DNA of 64,000 nucleotides from Phycisphaerales bacterium (GTDB lineage: Bacteria; Planctomycetota; Phycisphaerae; Phycisphaerales; SM1A02). Numbering within the stretch: the stretch's first letter is position 1; every line of letters starts with the position of its first letter. The notes below the pieces were generated by a model. The model ran no database searches. It worked only from the letters and a program-made list of their open reading frames with translations, and was not told the DNA's origin. The position numbers and the translations under genes were made by a program. The DNA lies in contig SIAA01000002.1 of the NCBI GenBank assembly GCA_009692045.1, forward strand, positions 1 through 64,000, given 5' to 3'. Positions 26,028 to 34,802 of this stretch are shown one piece after another.

Positions 26028-27716
26028 ATGCCGATTATCACGATCAATGGAAAGCCGTTCGAGTTTGTGAAGGGTCAGAAGATCCTCGAGGTAGCCATTG
26101 AGCACCGGGAGGAGATTCCTCACTATTGCTATCACCCTGGGCTTTCTATTCCGGCCAACTGCCGCATCTGCCTCGCGGAGGTCTCGCAGGTCAATCATCG
26201 CAGCGGCAAGTTGGAGCTGATTCCCAAGCTTCTTCCCACTTGCCAGACTGATGCGGTGGATGGCATGGAGGTGACGACTCACAGCGCCAAGGCGCAGGAG
26301 AATCAGAAGGCGGTGATGGAGTATCTGCTCATCAACCACCCCGTCGACTGTCCGGTCTGCGATCAGGCCGGAGAGTGTCACTTGCAGGACTACTCATATG
26401 AGTATGGCCGCGGTGAAAGTCGCTTCGTGGAAGAGAAGATCAAGAATCCCAAGAAGGATGTGGGTCCCCATGTGCTTCTCTACAGTGATCGCTGCATCAT
26501 GTGCACCCGCTGCGTGCGCTTCACCCGCGAGGTGACGGGCACGGGTGAGTTGATGGTCGAGGGTAGAGGTGGCACCGAGTCAATCGATGTCTTCCCGGGC
26601 CTGGCCCTAGACAATGAACTCTCGGGCAATGTCGTGGACATCTGTCCGGTCGGGGCTCTGCTTGACAAGGACTTTCTCTTTCAACAGCGCGTGTGGCTGC
26701 TCAAGTCGGCCGCGTCGATTGATGGGATCACCGGCAGCGGCGACAACATCACCGTCGAGCACAATGAGGGACGCGTCTATCGGGTCAAGCCTCGCACCAA
26801 TCTCGAGGTCAACAAGTGGTGGATCAGCGATGAGGTTCGCTACGGCTGGAAGTTTGTCCACGATGAGACTCGCTTGACTCTGCCCGCCACCAAGTCCCAA
26901 CCTGCGGCCAAGCCGGAGCAGGCCCACGAGGCGTGGAAGTCGGCGCTATCGAGCGCGGACAGTCTGCTCTCTGGTGCGGTGAGGTCGGGATCACGAGTTG
27001 CCCTCTGTGTAAGTCCCATGCTCTCGTGCGAGGATGCATTCCTGCTCGCCCACATGGTTCTCGCCTACGACAAGGAGGCACTCCTCGGCGTTGGGCCAGT
27101 GCCAAGAAGCGGGGCCGACAAGACCTTCCCCGGGGGATTCACTCTCTGCGCCGAAAAGGCGCCCAATGCCCGCGGAGTGCGGCGAGTGCTCGATGCGGTG
27201 GCCGCTGCCGCGCGTCGCACTACAGGCGGCGGTTCAGCCGGATCATCAGTTGTGGATTGGCAGGCATTCACTACGGCTGTCAGTTCCATGAAGCGGGCAG
27301 TGTGCGTAATGACCGGCAACTATGGAGCGCCGTGGGTAGCACCTGGGTCACTTGCGGCGTTCTCCGAGTGCAAACTCATCATGCTCGACACTTTGCCCAA
27401 CCGGTTGACGACCACTGCGGATGTCCTGCTCCCCGCGGCTACCTGGCTGGAGAAGTCCGGATCATTCGAGAGCGCTTCTGGTCGCCTGCAGGGATTCGAT
27501 GCCGCCATTGACTGCATCGAGTCGGTGCGCAGCGAAGCCCAAATAGCCATCGACCTGGACGCGCTGCGCCGAGGCGCGTGGCCCAACAGCTTTACCCTCA
27601 AGACAATCCGCGCCGAAATGGCGACGACGTTGGGGCTCGAGGCCTTCGGCACAGAGATAGGACCCACCGCAGTCCGCAAGTCCGTCCCTTCCGACATGGT
27701 CTACATCCAACTTTGA
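26028..27716 (+). CDS. nuoG: NADH-quinone oxidoreductase subunit G (NuoG)
   Basis: A 562-residue iron-sulfur subunit of complex I. A [2Fe-2S] ferredoxin domain comes first (HYCYHPGLSIPANCRICLAEV, then PTCQT). The His-Cys cluster region follows (HPVDCPVCDQAGECHLQDYS), then the [4Fe-4S] loop (CIMCTRCVRFTRE, DICPVGALL) and a shortened molybdopterin-like C-terminal domain (LLPAATWLEKSGSFESASGR). NuoG is normally 680-900 residues, so the C-terminal domain is reduced. No other nuo gene is in the window. It overlaps the MATE gene by TTGA. A NAD-reducing hydrogenase or formate dehydrogenase subunit is less likely. Confidence 0.9.
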   Translation: MPIITINGKPFEFVKGQKILEVAIEHREEIPHYCYHPGLSIPANCRICLAEVSQVNHRSGKLELIPKLLPTCQTDAVDGMEVTTHSAKAQENQKAVMEYLLINHPVDCPVCDQAGECHLQDYSYEYGRGESRFVEEKIKNPKKDVGPHVLLYSDRCIMCTRCVRFTREVTGTGELMVEGRGGTESIDVFPGLALDNELSGNVVDICPVGALLDKDFLFQQRVWLLKSAASIDGITGSGDNITVEHNEGRVYRVKPRTNLEVNKWWISDEVRYGWKFVHDETRLTLPATKSQPAAKPEQAHEAWKSALSSADSLLSGAVRSGSRVALCVSPMLSCEDAFLLAHMVLAYDKEALLGVGPVPRSGADKTFPGGFTLCAEKAPNARGVRRVLDAVAAAARRTTGGGSAGSSVVDWQAFTTAVSSMKRAVCVMTGNYGAPWVAPGSLAAFSECKLIMLDTLPNRLTTTADVLLPAATWLEKSGSFESASGRLQGFDAAIDCIESVRSEAQIAIDLDALRRGAWPNSFTLKTIRAEMATTLGLEAFGTEIGPTAVRKSVPSDMVYIQL

Positions 27717-29176
27717 GTGCTCCGGCACAAACTCCCCGGCCCTCTGCCCGGGGCTTAGGGGCGGTGTTCGAGGTGTGGTCGCTAGCGTGGCCCACCGTCA
27801 TCACCATGACCTCGTACACCATGATGCAGTTCGTGGATGCGGTCATGGTGGCGCAAGTCGGGTCACTCGAGGTCGCAGCTCAGGGCAACGGTGGTATCTG
27901 GTCATTCGCGCCCTTGGCGTTTCTGTTTGGCATCACCTCACTAGTAAACACGTTTGTCTCGCAGAACCTCGGAGCAGGACGCCTGCATGCTGCCGCGCGC
28001 TATGGATGGGCGGGGCTTTGGTTCGCCGCGGCCGCTTGGCTGTTCCTGATGATTCCCTATGGGTTTGCGCTACCTCAGATCTTTGGGCTGATGGGGCATT
28101 CGGCTGATCTCACCCGGATGGAACTGCAGTACTCAAGTGTGTTGGTATTCGGCAGCATCGTGACTATCGGCACCAAGTCGATGAGCAACTTCTTCTTCGG
28201 GCTGCACCGCCCCAAGATCATCACCATCGCCGCCATCTCCGGCAACATCGTCAATGTGGTGGGGAACTTCATTCTCATCTACGGTGAGCAAGGGCTCCCC
28301 AAGCTCGGCCTTCCTGGGATACCGGGAACTCCTGCTCTGGGAGTGATGGGGGCGGCCATCGCCACCATCATCGGAACCGCGGTTGAGTTCGCCATTCCGC
28401 TGTGCGTGTTTCTCTCGCGCAAGCTCGACCGCGAGCTGGGTGTGAGGTCGGCATGGCGCGTTGATGTGACGGCAATCAAGGAGTTGCTGCGAATAGGCTG
28501 GCCCGCCAGCATTCAGTTCGGCAACGAGATTGTTTGCTGGGCGATCTTCATGAGCATTCTGGTGGGGCGCTTCGGGGAAATGCACATGGCAGCGGGGTGG
28601 ATCGTGCTTCGTTACATGCACATGTCGTTCATGCCTGCGGTTGGGTTCAGCGTCGCTACGACTTCGCTGGTAGGTCGGTACATCGGAGCAGGGGATCAGC
28701 ACACCGCAGTTCTGCGGGCCCGCACGGCCGTTGCCCTCTCCTGTGCCTATATGACGCTGTGCGGGGTTGCCATGTGGGTATTCCGCAGCGAACTTCTTGG
28801 GGTGTTCATCGATGAGTCGAGCGGGGATGTTGCCGCGCAGGCGGAACTGCTGCGAATCGGCAGCGCCATCATGCTCTGCGCCGCTGTTTTTCAGACCTTT
28901 GACGCGGTAGGGATCGTCTACAGCGGGGCGCTTCGGGGCGCGGGGGACACCCTCTGGCCCGGCGTTGTCACGATAGTCCTCTCTTGGGGAGTCGTTGTTG
29001 CCCTGGGAGATGCCCTGACGCGCCTGGCCCCCGGTTTGGAGTCGGTCGGACCTTGGATCGGAGCCGCAACCTACTGCATTCTTCTGGGAGCACTGATGGC
29101 TTGGCGGTTCGAAAGGGGTGCTTGGAAGTCGGTTCGCCTGCTGAGCCCCGATCCACCCCGGGAGGGCGTGGCTTGA
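27713..29176 (+). CDS. MATE-family multidrug/Na+ antiporter
   Basis: A 487-residue inner-membrane transporter with about 12 hydrophobic segments in two similar halves. The first half starts EVWSLAWPTVITMTSYTMMQFVD and the second RIGWPASIQFGNEIVCWAIF. The pattern is that of NorM/DinF exporters driven by Na+ or H+. The start is inferred as TTG at 27713, overlapping the nuoG stop as TTGA; the frame extends far into nuoG but no better start lies near. Substrate is unknown. Confidence 0.88.
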   Translation: MSAPAQTPRPSARGLGAVFEVWSLAWPTVITMTSYTMMQFVDAVMVAQVGSLEVAAQGNGGIWSFAPLAFLFGITSLVNTFVSQNLGAGRLHAAARYGWAGLWFAAAAWLFLMIPYGFALPQIFGLMGHSADLTRMELQYSSVLVFGSIVTIGTKSMSNFFFGLHRPKIITIAAISGNIVNVVGNFILIYGEQGLPKLGLPGIPGTPALGVMGAAIATIIGTAVEFAIPLCVFLSRKLDRELGVRSAWRVDVTAIKELLRIGWPASIQFGNEIVCWAIFMSILVGRFGEMHMAAGWIVLRYMHMSFMPAVGFSVATTSLVGRYIGAGDQHTAVLRARTAVALSCAYMTLCGVAMWVFRSELLGVFIDESSGDVAAQAELLRIGSAIMLCAAVFQTFDAVGIVYSGALRGAGDTLWPGVVTIVLSWGVVVALGDALTRLAPGLESVGPWIGAATYCILLGALMAWRFERGAWKSVRLLSPDPPREGVA

Positions 29177-29233
29177 GTTAGCGGCTGCTTGCAGTACATT
29201 GGTGGGCTCAACTCACCCGAGGAGCTTCCAAGA

Positions 29234-30142
29234 ATGACAAGCGTAGACACAATCGTTCACGATCCTAAAGTTGCGGCCCAGTGCTTTGCCAAGGCCAAGT
29301 CACTACTCGGGGACGGTCTTCGCTCCGAAGCGATCGTGGAACTCCGCAAGTCAGTTGAAGCTGAGGGAAGCACCGAGCAGATGTTTCAGTTGGCTTACCT
29401 GCTCGACTTGGAAGGGGAAGAGAACGAGGCGATCGAACTGTATGAGTGCCTGTGCCGGTTACCAAAGCCGCCAGTGAACGCTCTCATCAACCTTGCTGTG
29501 CTCCTTGAGGATCGAAATCAATCGCAGAACGCCGAGCGATGTCTGACCAAGGTTTTGGAAACCAACGCCGTCCACGGTCGAGCCCGACTCTTCTTCAAGG
29601 ATGCTCAGGCAAGTCGCAACATGATGTTCGACGAAGCCGAGGCGCGCGATCAGGCCAAGCGCGACGCCATGCTCGATACGCCAGTTACCGATTTCGAGTT
29701 GTCGGTGCGGGCGCGGAACTGCCTCAAGAAGATGCAGATTCGCACTCTCGGTGATCTGCTGAAGATCTCCGAGGCGGAACTGCTTGCCTACAAGAACTTC
29801 GGCGAGACGAGTCTGGTGGAAATCAAGTCGATGCTTCAGGACAAAGGGCTGCGATTGGGCCAGGGAGTCGACGGTGGCAGCTATACCGCCAAGCGTCCTG
29901 AGCACTATCAGGAACTGGTAGACAAACACGGGGCTGAATCCCTCAACCGGTCAGTAGCCGCCTTGAATCTCTCGGTGCGCGCGCGCAAGGCATTGCAGTT
30001 GTTGAACATCAACACTGTGGGCGACTTGGCCAGTGTCACCGAGGCCGAGTTGATGGGGGTGAAGAACTTCGGCGCCACCAGCCTCGAGGAGATCAAGATC
30101 AATATGGCCGATGCCGGACTGAGCCTGCGAACTCTCGACTGA
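29234..30142 (+). CDS. TPR protein with two RNA polymerase alpha C-terminal domains
   Basis: A 302-residue soluble protein. Residues 10-125 are TPR-like helical repeats (AAQCFAKAKSLLGDG, QLAYLLDLEGEENEAIELY). Residues 152-209 and 242-300 are two alpha-CTD folds, each with LSVRAR..L......T.GDL....EAEL...KNFG.TSL.EI, the helix-hairpin-helix that in RpoA contacts UP elements and regulators. It is not RpoA itself: the assembly domain is missing. The architecture is known from planctomycetes. A role in tuning transcription is inferred. GAGGAG precedes the ATG. Confidence 0.92.
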   Translation: MTSVDTIVHDPKVAAQCFAKAKSLLGDGLRSEAIVELRKSVEAEGSTEQMFQLAYLLDLEGEENEAIELYECLCRLPKPPVNALINLAVLLEDRNQSQNAERCLTKVLETNAVHGRARLFFKDAQASRNMMFDEAEARDQAKRDAMLDTPVTDFELSVRARNCLKKMQIRTLGDLLKISEAELLAYKNFGETSLVEIKSMLQDKGLRLGQGVDGGSYTAKRPEHYQELVDKHGAESLNRSVAALNLSVRARKALQLLNINTVGDLASVTEAELMGVKNFGATSLEEIKINMADAGLSLRTLD

Positions 30143-30211
30143 GCCGCGGCGAGGTTCTATTGCCCGGGGGTGAAACTCAACCTGCGAGGGCTGGCGCGCC
30201 GATAAACACGG

Positions 30212-31552
30212 GTGCCCCGCTGGCTGAAACCGCTGTCTTTCCTATGCCCGCTGGTGGTGGCAGCCTGTCACGTATCTGAGCACGGTCAGACGCGCTCGAT
30301 CGAAGCGCGATCAATAGTTGCCAGCAGCCCCCCAACTGTCGAGTTCCCTCCGGTTGCCCAGCCCCGTGTGCTCAGACCGGCTCCGAGGCCGAGTGCGCCG
30401 ACTGAGGAGCCCATGGTTCGCGTGCGAATCGACTCTTTGCGCAGTGCCGCCTCTCGCCTCTCATTTGATCACCCCAGCGGGTCACTTCAGGTTGGGTCAG
30501 CGAAGATCAGCACTCCGTTCTCGCTTCGCCTCGAAGAAGGGTCCTGGATCATCAACCCATCTGGCGGCAAGGAACTCGAGTTTCCCGCGCTGCAACCACT
30601 GTTGATCGAGCCTGCACGCGCCGCGTCCGGAATCGTTCAGTATCAGGGTGTCGACTGGCCCGGCCGCGTCGAAGTTGTTGCTGTTTCCGATGAGGGCGCC
30701 CACGCAATGGATGTCGTCGTGCAGGTTCTCATGGAGACTTACCTCCCTGGTGTGATCGCCAAGGAGATGTACCACAGTTGGGACGACGATGCCTTTGAGG
30801 CCCAGGCTATCGCCGCCCGTAGCTATGCAGTCGTGGAGCACGAGAGGTGGCGCGATCGCCGTCACTATGACCTCGTTGCAGGTCAAGCGTCGCAGGCTTG
30901 GGTGGGAGCGACAACTCATCCGCGCAGCGTGAAGGCGGTGGCAGCGACTCGGGGGCAACTGCTCATGTTCGAGGACAGGGTAGTGCCCGCCTACTACTCG
31001 AGTTGCTGCGGCGGTCATCCCGCCAATGCCGCCGAGTGTGTCACTGAGAATCCCAACCACAACATTGCCCCGCTGCGCGCCGGTGATGCTGCGGTGCGCC
31101 ACAACTGCTGCGGCTCAGCCAAGGTAGCCCGCTGGACTGCCACGATTACGAGTGCCGAGGTAGTCAGGGCATTGAGTCAGATAACCAGCCCGAGCATGGT
31201 GAGTGGTGACTTTCGTGGTCTCAGCGGTCTGAGCTCGATAGAGGTGCAGCGCCGCAATCAGTCCGGTCGCGCCACCGAGTTTCGCATTCGCGACAACAAG
31301 GGAAAGATTGCCTCGCTAGGCGCGGAAGACCTCCGGCGTGCTCTCGCCAGCGTCAAGGGCGGACCCCTCAAGAGCGGTGACTTCACTGTGCACATTTCCT
31401 CAGGTAAGTGTCGCTTTGACGGTCGAGGATTCGGACACGGCTCGGGGATGTGTCAACATGGTGCTCAGGCGATGGCCCTGACCGGGTCAAGCGAGGTCGC
31501 CATCCTTCAGCGTTACTATCCGCATGCTCGCCTGGTCACGGCGTGGCACTAG
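30212..31552 (+). CDS. SpoIID/LytB-domain lipoprotein
   Basis: A 446-residue protein starting at GTG. The N-terminus has a lipoprotein signal (LCPLVVAAC), then a Pro-rich spacer. The SpoIID domain starts near VLMETYLPGVIAKEMYHSW and contains EAQAIAARSYAV, PAYYSSCCGGHPANAAE and the closing GRGFGHGSGMCQHGAQAMA. In Bacillus SpoIID is a lytic transglycosylase acting on stripped peptidoglycan. Finding it on a lipoprotein implies a cell-wall remodelling role at the outer or inner membrane. Cys pairs (CCGG, NCCG) in the domain are notable. Confidence 0.9.
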   Translation: MPRWLKPLSFLCPLVVAACHVSEHGQTRSIEARSIVASSPPTVEFPPVAQPRVLRPAPRPSAPTEEPMVRVRIDSLRSAASRLSFDHPSGSLQVGSAKISTPFSLRLEEGSWIINPSGGKELEFPALQPLLIEPARAASGIVQYQGVDWPGRVEVVAVSDEGAHAMDVVVQVLMETYLPGVIAKEMYHSWDDDAFEAQAIAARSYAVVEHERWRDRRHYDLVAGQASQAWVGATTHPRSVKAVAATRGQLLMFEDRVVPAYYSSCCGGHPANAAECVTENPNHNIAPLRAGDAAVRHNCCGSAKVARWTATITSAEVVRALSQITSPSMVSGDFRGLSGLSSIEVQRRNQSGRATEFRIRDNKGKIASLGAEDLRRALASVKGGPLKSGDFTVHISSGKCRFDGRGFGHGSGMCQHGAQAMALTGSSEVAILQRYYPHARLVTAWH

Positions 31553-31554
31553 GG

Positions 31555-32187
31555 ATGTTCACAGGACTCATTCAAACAGTCGGAGCCGTGCACTCCATCG
31601 CACCCTCGTCGGATGGCGCCCGCCTTTGCGTCAGCGCAGGCCCGTGGGGAGTGGCGCACGCGATCGGAGACTCGGTGGCCGTGAGCGGCGTGTGTTTGAC
31701 CGTTAGCGGCAATCAGGAGGGAACGCTGAGTTTTGATGTGGTTCCGCAGACATTGGCACTTACCCGGCTGGGAGTGTTGCGGGTTGGGGAACGGGTGAAT
31801 CTTGAGGGCGCACTGCGCGCCGATGGTGTTCTGGGGGGGCATCTGGTGACGGGGCATGTTGACGGCATCGCCACTCTGAGGGAGCGCACCGACGGGCAAT
31901 CAGGCACTCGACTGCGACTGGAGAGCGAGAGCGATCTTTTGTCCGTCTGTCTGCCTCAAGGGAGTGTGACGGTAGATGGCGTGTCTCTCACCATTTCGGG
32001 CTGTGCGGCGGGTGAGCAGGTGCGCTGGATCGAGGTGGCATTGATCCCTCAGACTCTCGCCGCGACGACGCTGAGAGAGCTTGCCGTCGGGCAGGTCGTC
32101 AACATCGAGTGTGACCATCTGGCCAAGTTGGTTCAGTCTGCGGTAGCGCGGCAACTTGCCCGCATGAAACCGACTAGGGAACGCTGA
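31555..32187 (+). CDS. ribE: Riboflavin synthase, alpha subunit
   Basis: A 210-residue enzyme that dismutates two 6,7-dimethyl-8-ribityllumazines to riboflavin. It has two similar barrels: the first begins MFTGLIQTVGAV and contains VAVSGVCLTV, the second repeats this with VTVDGVSLTISG. GHVDGIATLRER lies between them. The usual length is about 200. It starts 2 bases after the spoIID stop and its last 14 bases overlap the convergent phosphatase gene. Other rib genes are not in the window. Confidence 0.95.
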   Translation: MFTGLIQTVGAVHSIAPSSDGARLCVSAGPWGVAHAIGDSVAVSGVCLTVSGNQEGTLSFDVVPQTLALTRLGVLRVGERVNLEGALRADGVLGGHLVTGHVDGIATLRERTDGQSGTRLRLESESDLLSVCLPQGSVTVDGVSLTISGCAAGEQVRWIEVALIPQTLAATTLRELAVGQVVNIECDHLAKLVQSAVARQLARMKPTRER

Positions 32188-33397
32188 CACAGAGCAAGGT
32201 CAGATCATCAGACTGCTCTTCGTCGCGGGCATCAGCGTCAACTCGGCGGGCAACCGCATCCACAAAGGCGCGAGGGTCCGACAGATGGGCGAGCGATCTG
32301 AATACCTCGTGATAGCGAAGATTGGGCATGCGCGGCTGCCCCACCAGATGTCCAGGATTGGGGAACGCCTGCTCGAATCCATCGGAGTAGAGGAGCAGCT
32401 TGTCACCGGATTTCAGACTTGCTTGCGTCTCCTCGTATCGCTCATCCTCAAATACTCCCAGCAATCCGCCTTGAGTATCGATGGCGATGAGTTCGCCATC
32501 GGGGCGTAATCGCAGCGGTGGCGGATGGCCACCACAGGCTAGGCGCATGGAGAGATCGCGGGTGTCGAGGACGATGTAAATGGCGGTGGCGAAGCGCGTC
32601 GATTGGGAACTGCGCGCGAGCAAGTCAGCATTTACTCGAGCTAACGCCTCGCCCGGAGGCATGATGCGATAGGTGGAGCCATCGATTTCCTTGGTGGGGA
32701 GGCTTCGGGCTATCACCAGAGTGAGCAGGGCAGCTGGAACTCCGTGGCCGACTGCGTCAGCAATAAAGTAACCAATGTGGTGTTCGTCCAGGCGTTGCAC
32801 GGTGTAGATGTCCCCACTCACATAGCTGGCGGGTCGCCACAGTGCCGAGCAGGAGACGCCACCTACCGTGGGAATCGTTCGCGGCAGGAACTCTCTTTGA
32901 ACGCTGGACGCCAGTTGCAGTTCGTCCTGGATGCGATCCAGATCGACTTTCATTCCCCCCGTTGAGTGAACGGCATGCTGCTTCTCGCCGCGCAGTTTGT
33001 CGATCTCCTGCGAGCGAGCGATCAGTCCCCGCAGTACTCCCGCCACCAGATCGATTGAGGCGCTCAGGGGCAGCACCGTCAGCGCAATGGGTTCAACCGT
33101 TCCCCGAGCATCGTCGATAAGAGCGAGCGTAGGAAGTCCCAGTCGGTTCGCCGAATCCATGGCACAGTCGACACGCGGATCGGGCTCGCCTCTGGTACCG
33201 AACAGGATCACCGCTTCGGCAGCGTCGAAGGTGGTGTGGTCAACGAGGCGGTCTCCCGCCACCACGCCGGCACCCGAGTGGAACCGAGCGTTCAGAGCCT
33301 CAGCAAGCGCCATGGCATCACCCTCACGATCCTCTCGGCACAGGATCGGAACTCGGGGAACCTTATGAGGCAGGGACAAGGGCGAGTGGTCGGGCAT
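32174..33397 (-). CDS. PP2C/SpoIIE-type serine phosphatase (RsbU-like)
   Basis: A 407-residue protein. Residues 1-130 look like a receiver-type sensing domain that is not recognised (EAVILFGTRGE, LPTLALIDDARG). A helical linker leads into a PP2C domain starting at LASSVQREFLPRTIPTVGG, the usual SpoIIE/RsbU signature. Metal-binding Asp residues are in YVSGDIYTV, ADAVGHGVPAAL, LLYSDGFEQAF and EEQSDDLTLLCV. It would dephosphorylate an anti-anti-sigma protein; none is seen nearby. A TATCCT hexamer lies 9 bases before the ATG. Confidence 0.88.
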   Translation of the reverse strand: MPDHSPLSLPHKVPRVPILCREDREGDAMALAEALNARFHSGAGVVAGDRLVDHTTFDAAEAVILFGTRGEPDPRVDCAMDSANRLGLPTLALIDDARGTVEPIALTVLPLSASIDLVAGVLRGLIARSQEIDKLRGEKQHAVHSTGGMKVDLDRIQDELQLASSVQREFLPRTIPTVGGVSCSALWRPASYVSGDIYTVQRLDEHHIGYFIADAVGHGVPAALLTLVIARSLPTKEIDGSTYRIMPPGEALARVNADLLARSSQSTRFATAIYIVLDTRDLSMRLACGGHPPPLRLRPDGELIAIDTQGGLLGVFEDERYEETQASLKSGDKLLLYSDGFEQAFPNPGHLVGQPRMPNLRYHEVFRSLAHLSDPRAFVDAVARRVDADARDEEQSDDLTLLCVSVP

Positions 33398-33406
33398 GGA
33401 AGGGAC

Positions 33407-33416
33407 AGGATATGAT
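33407..33416. promoter_or_regulatory. Overlapping divergent -10 elements (phosphatase / pterin dehydratase)
   Basis: On the minus strand TATCCT (33407-33412) serves the start at 33397; on the plus strand TATGAT (33411-33416) serves the start at 33424. The two hexamers share two base pairs, so polymerase cannot sit on both at once. Both starts lack ribosome-binding sites and lie 7-9 bases away. Confidence 0.5.
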
Positions 33417-33423
33417 GCGCGGG

Positions 33424-33708
33424 ATGAAGTGCTTGGCGGACGACGAGATCGCGCAGCAGTTGCAGGTTTTTCCCGAGTGGGCGCGTATTGGCGATGACAT
33501 TCAGCGAACCTTCAAGTTCAGCAGTTTCGACGCTGCCATTCGCTTCGTAGATGCCATCGCCCTTCACGCGGAGTCGGTGCAGCACCATCCCGACATTCTC
33601 ATCCGCTACAGCAAAGTCACGCTGACTCTGAGTACCCATGATGCCGGCGGGCTGACTACATCGGACTTCGATCTGGCCCGCGAGGCCGATCGGCTTGCAA
33701 CTATCTAG
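33424..33708 (+). CDS. Pterin-4a-carbinolamine dehydratase
   Basis: A 94-residue protein of the PCD/DCoH family, which dehydrates the 4a-hydroxypterin formed by aromatic amino acid hydroxylases; in many bacteria it has a folate-related role. The signature SVQHHPDILIRYSKVTLTLSTHD with its His-His-Pro motif is intact, as is the opening LADDEIAQQL. The start at 33424 is preferred over 33412 because the earlier ATG lies inside a TATGAT -10 hexamer. It converges with mcsB, overlapping by four bases. Confidence 0.9.
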   Translation: MKCLADDEIAQQLQVFPEWARIGDDIQRTFKFSSFDAAIRFVDAIALHAESVQHHPDILIRYSKVTLTLSTHDAGGLTTSDFDLAREADRLATI

Positions 33709-34802
33709 TTGGCCGTGACATTGGCGATCGCCATCCGGACGGTTGCTGCACGCAGGGCGAGATCGCTCTCGGCTGACGCTATCTCAGCTCGGATGTCCCT
33801 CACCTCAGCCGCGTTAGTTTCCGAGGTACTACCTGCGGCGGCGCTCGCTGCCAGATGGGCCGGCTGAATAGCCAGCATCAATCTGTTGATCTGACCGAAG
33901 GTCGCGTTCTGAACCAGGCCGATGGAAATGCCAAAGCGAAGCCGACCAAGGAACTTCATGGCGTCTTCGAGGGTCAGGAGTCGGGCGCACTGCAGAATCG
34001 CGAGTGCTCGCACCACGAGATCTTCCACCTGCATGCGCCGGTTCTCCAGCAGAACGGCTCTTGTCTCCCGTTCATATTCAACTAGGCGGGGCACAATCCG
34101 CTCGCTGAAGGTTCCCATCAAGTCGGCCTCGGCAACCCCAAGAGTGATCTGATTGGAGACCTGATAGAAGTCAGCCACAGTTTCGGAGCCCTCCCCGTAA
34201 AACCCCCGAATCGCCAGATTCAGGTCTTTCGCCGCCCGTTTCACTCGATCCAGTTCCTTGTACATCCTCAAGGCCGGCAGGTGCATCATGGCGGAGATGC
34301 GAATCCCGCAGCCGACATTGGTGGGACAAGCGGTGAGGAATCCCCAGCGTTCGTGATAGGCGAAATCAAACCGAGAGGCGAGGGAACTCTCGAGTTCGAG
34401 CGCGGCTGTGAATGTGTCGGCAACCCGATTACCGGGGCGAAGGGCCTGAATGCGTAGGTGATCCTCCTCGTTGACCATGACGCTGCAGGAGTCATCGGGA
34501 GCAATGCCGACACAGCGAGGGCCATCCGCGGCAATGAACTGTTGTGACACCAAGTGGCGCTCTACCAGAATGCCGAGTTTTGAAGGGGGGCACTCACCCA
34601 GTGTGTGCCAAGACATCTCTGGACAAGCCAGTGAACCGCGTTGGGTAACTGTGCGCACAATTTCAGAGCGCTGGGTGTCGGTGGCGCGCCAGACAAAGGG
34701 AAATCCGGCTAGGTTGCGGGCCAGGCGGACACGCACCGACACCACGACATCGCCATCGGGACCCGGATCGCCCAACCACGGTCCCACCGGATCCGAACTC
34801 AT
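33705..34802 (-). CDS. mcsB: Protein arginine kinase McsB
   Basis: A 365-residue ATP:guanido phosphotransferase-fold kinase that phosphorylates arginines in proteins, marking them for ClpCP in Firmicutes. Key blocks are SVRVRLARNLAGFPF, FDFAYHERWGFLTACPTNVG with the catalytic-loop Cys, AIRGFYGEGSETV with the catalytic Glu, and GRLRFGISIGL. It overlaps mcsA by four bases, the order known from Bacillus and planctomycetes. ctsR and clpC are not next to it. Confidence 0.93.
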   Translation of the reverse strand: MSSDPVGPWLGDPGPDGDVVVSVRVRLARNLAGFPFVWRATDTQRSEIVRTVTQRGSLACPEMSWHTLGECPPSKLGILVERHLVSQQFIAADGPRCVGIAPDDSCSVMVNEEDHLRIQALRPGNRVADTFTAALELESSLASRFDFAYHERWGFLTACPTNVGCGIRISAMMHLPALRMYKELDRVKRAAKDLNLAIRGFYGEGSETVADFYQVSNQITLGVAEADLMGTFSERIVPRLVEYERETRAVLLENRRMQVEDLVVRALAILQCARLLTLEDAMKFLGRLRFGISIGLVQNATFGQINRLMLAIQPAHLAASAAAGSTSETNAAEVRDIRAEIASAESDLALRAATVRMAIANVTAN

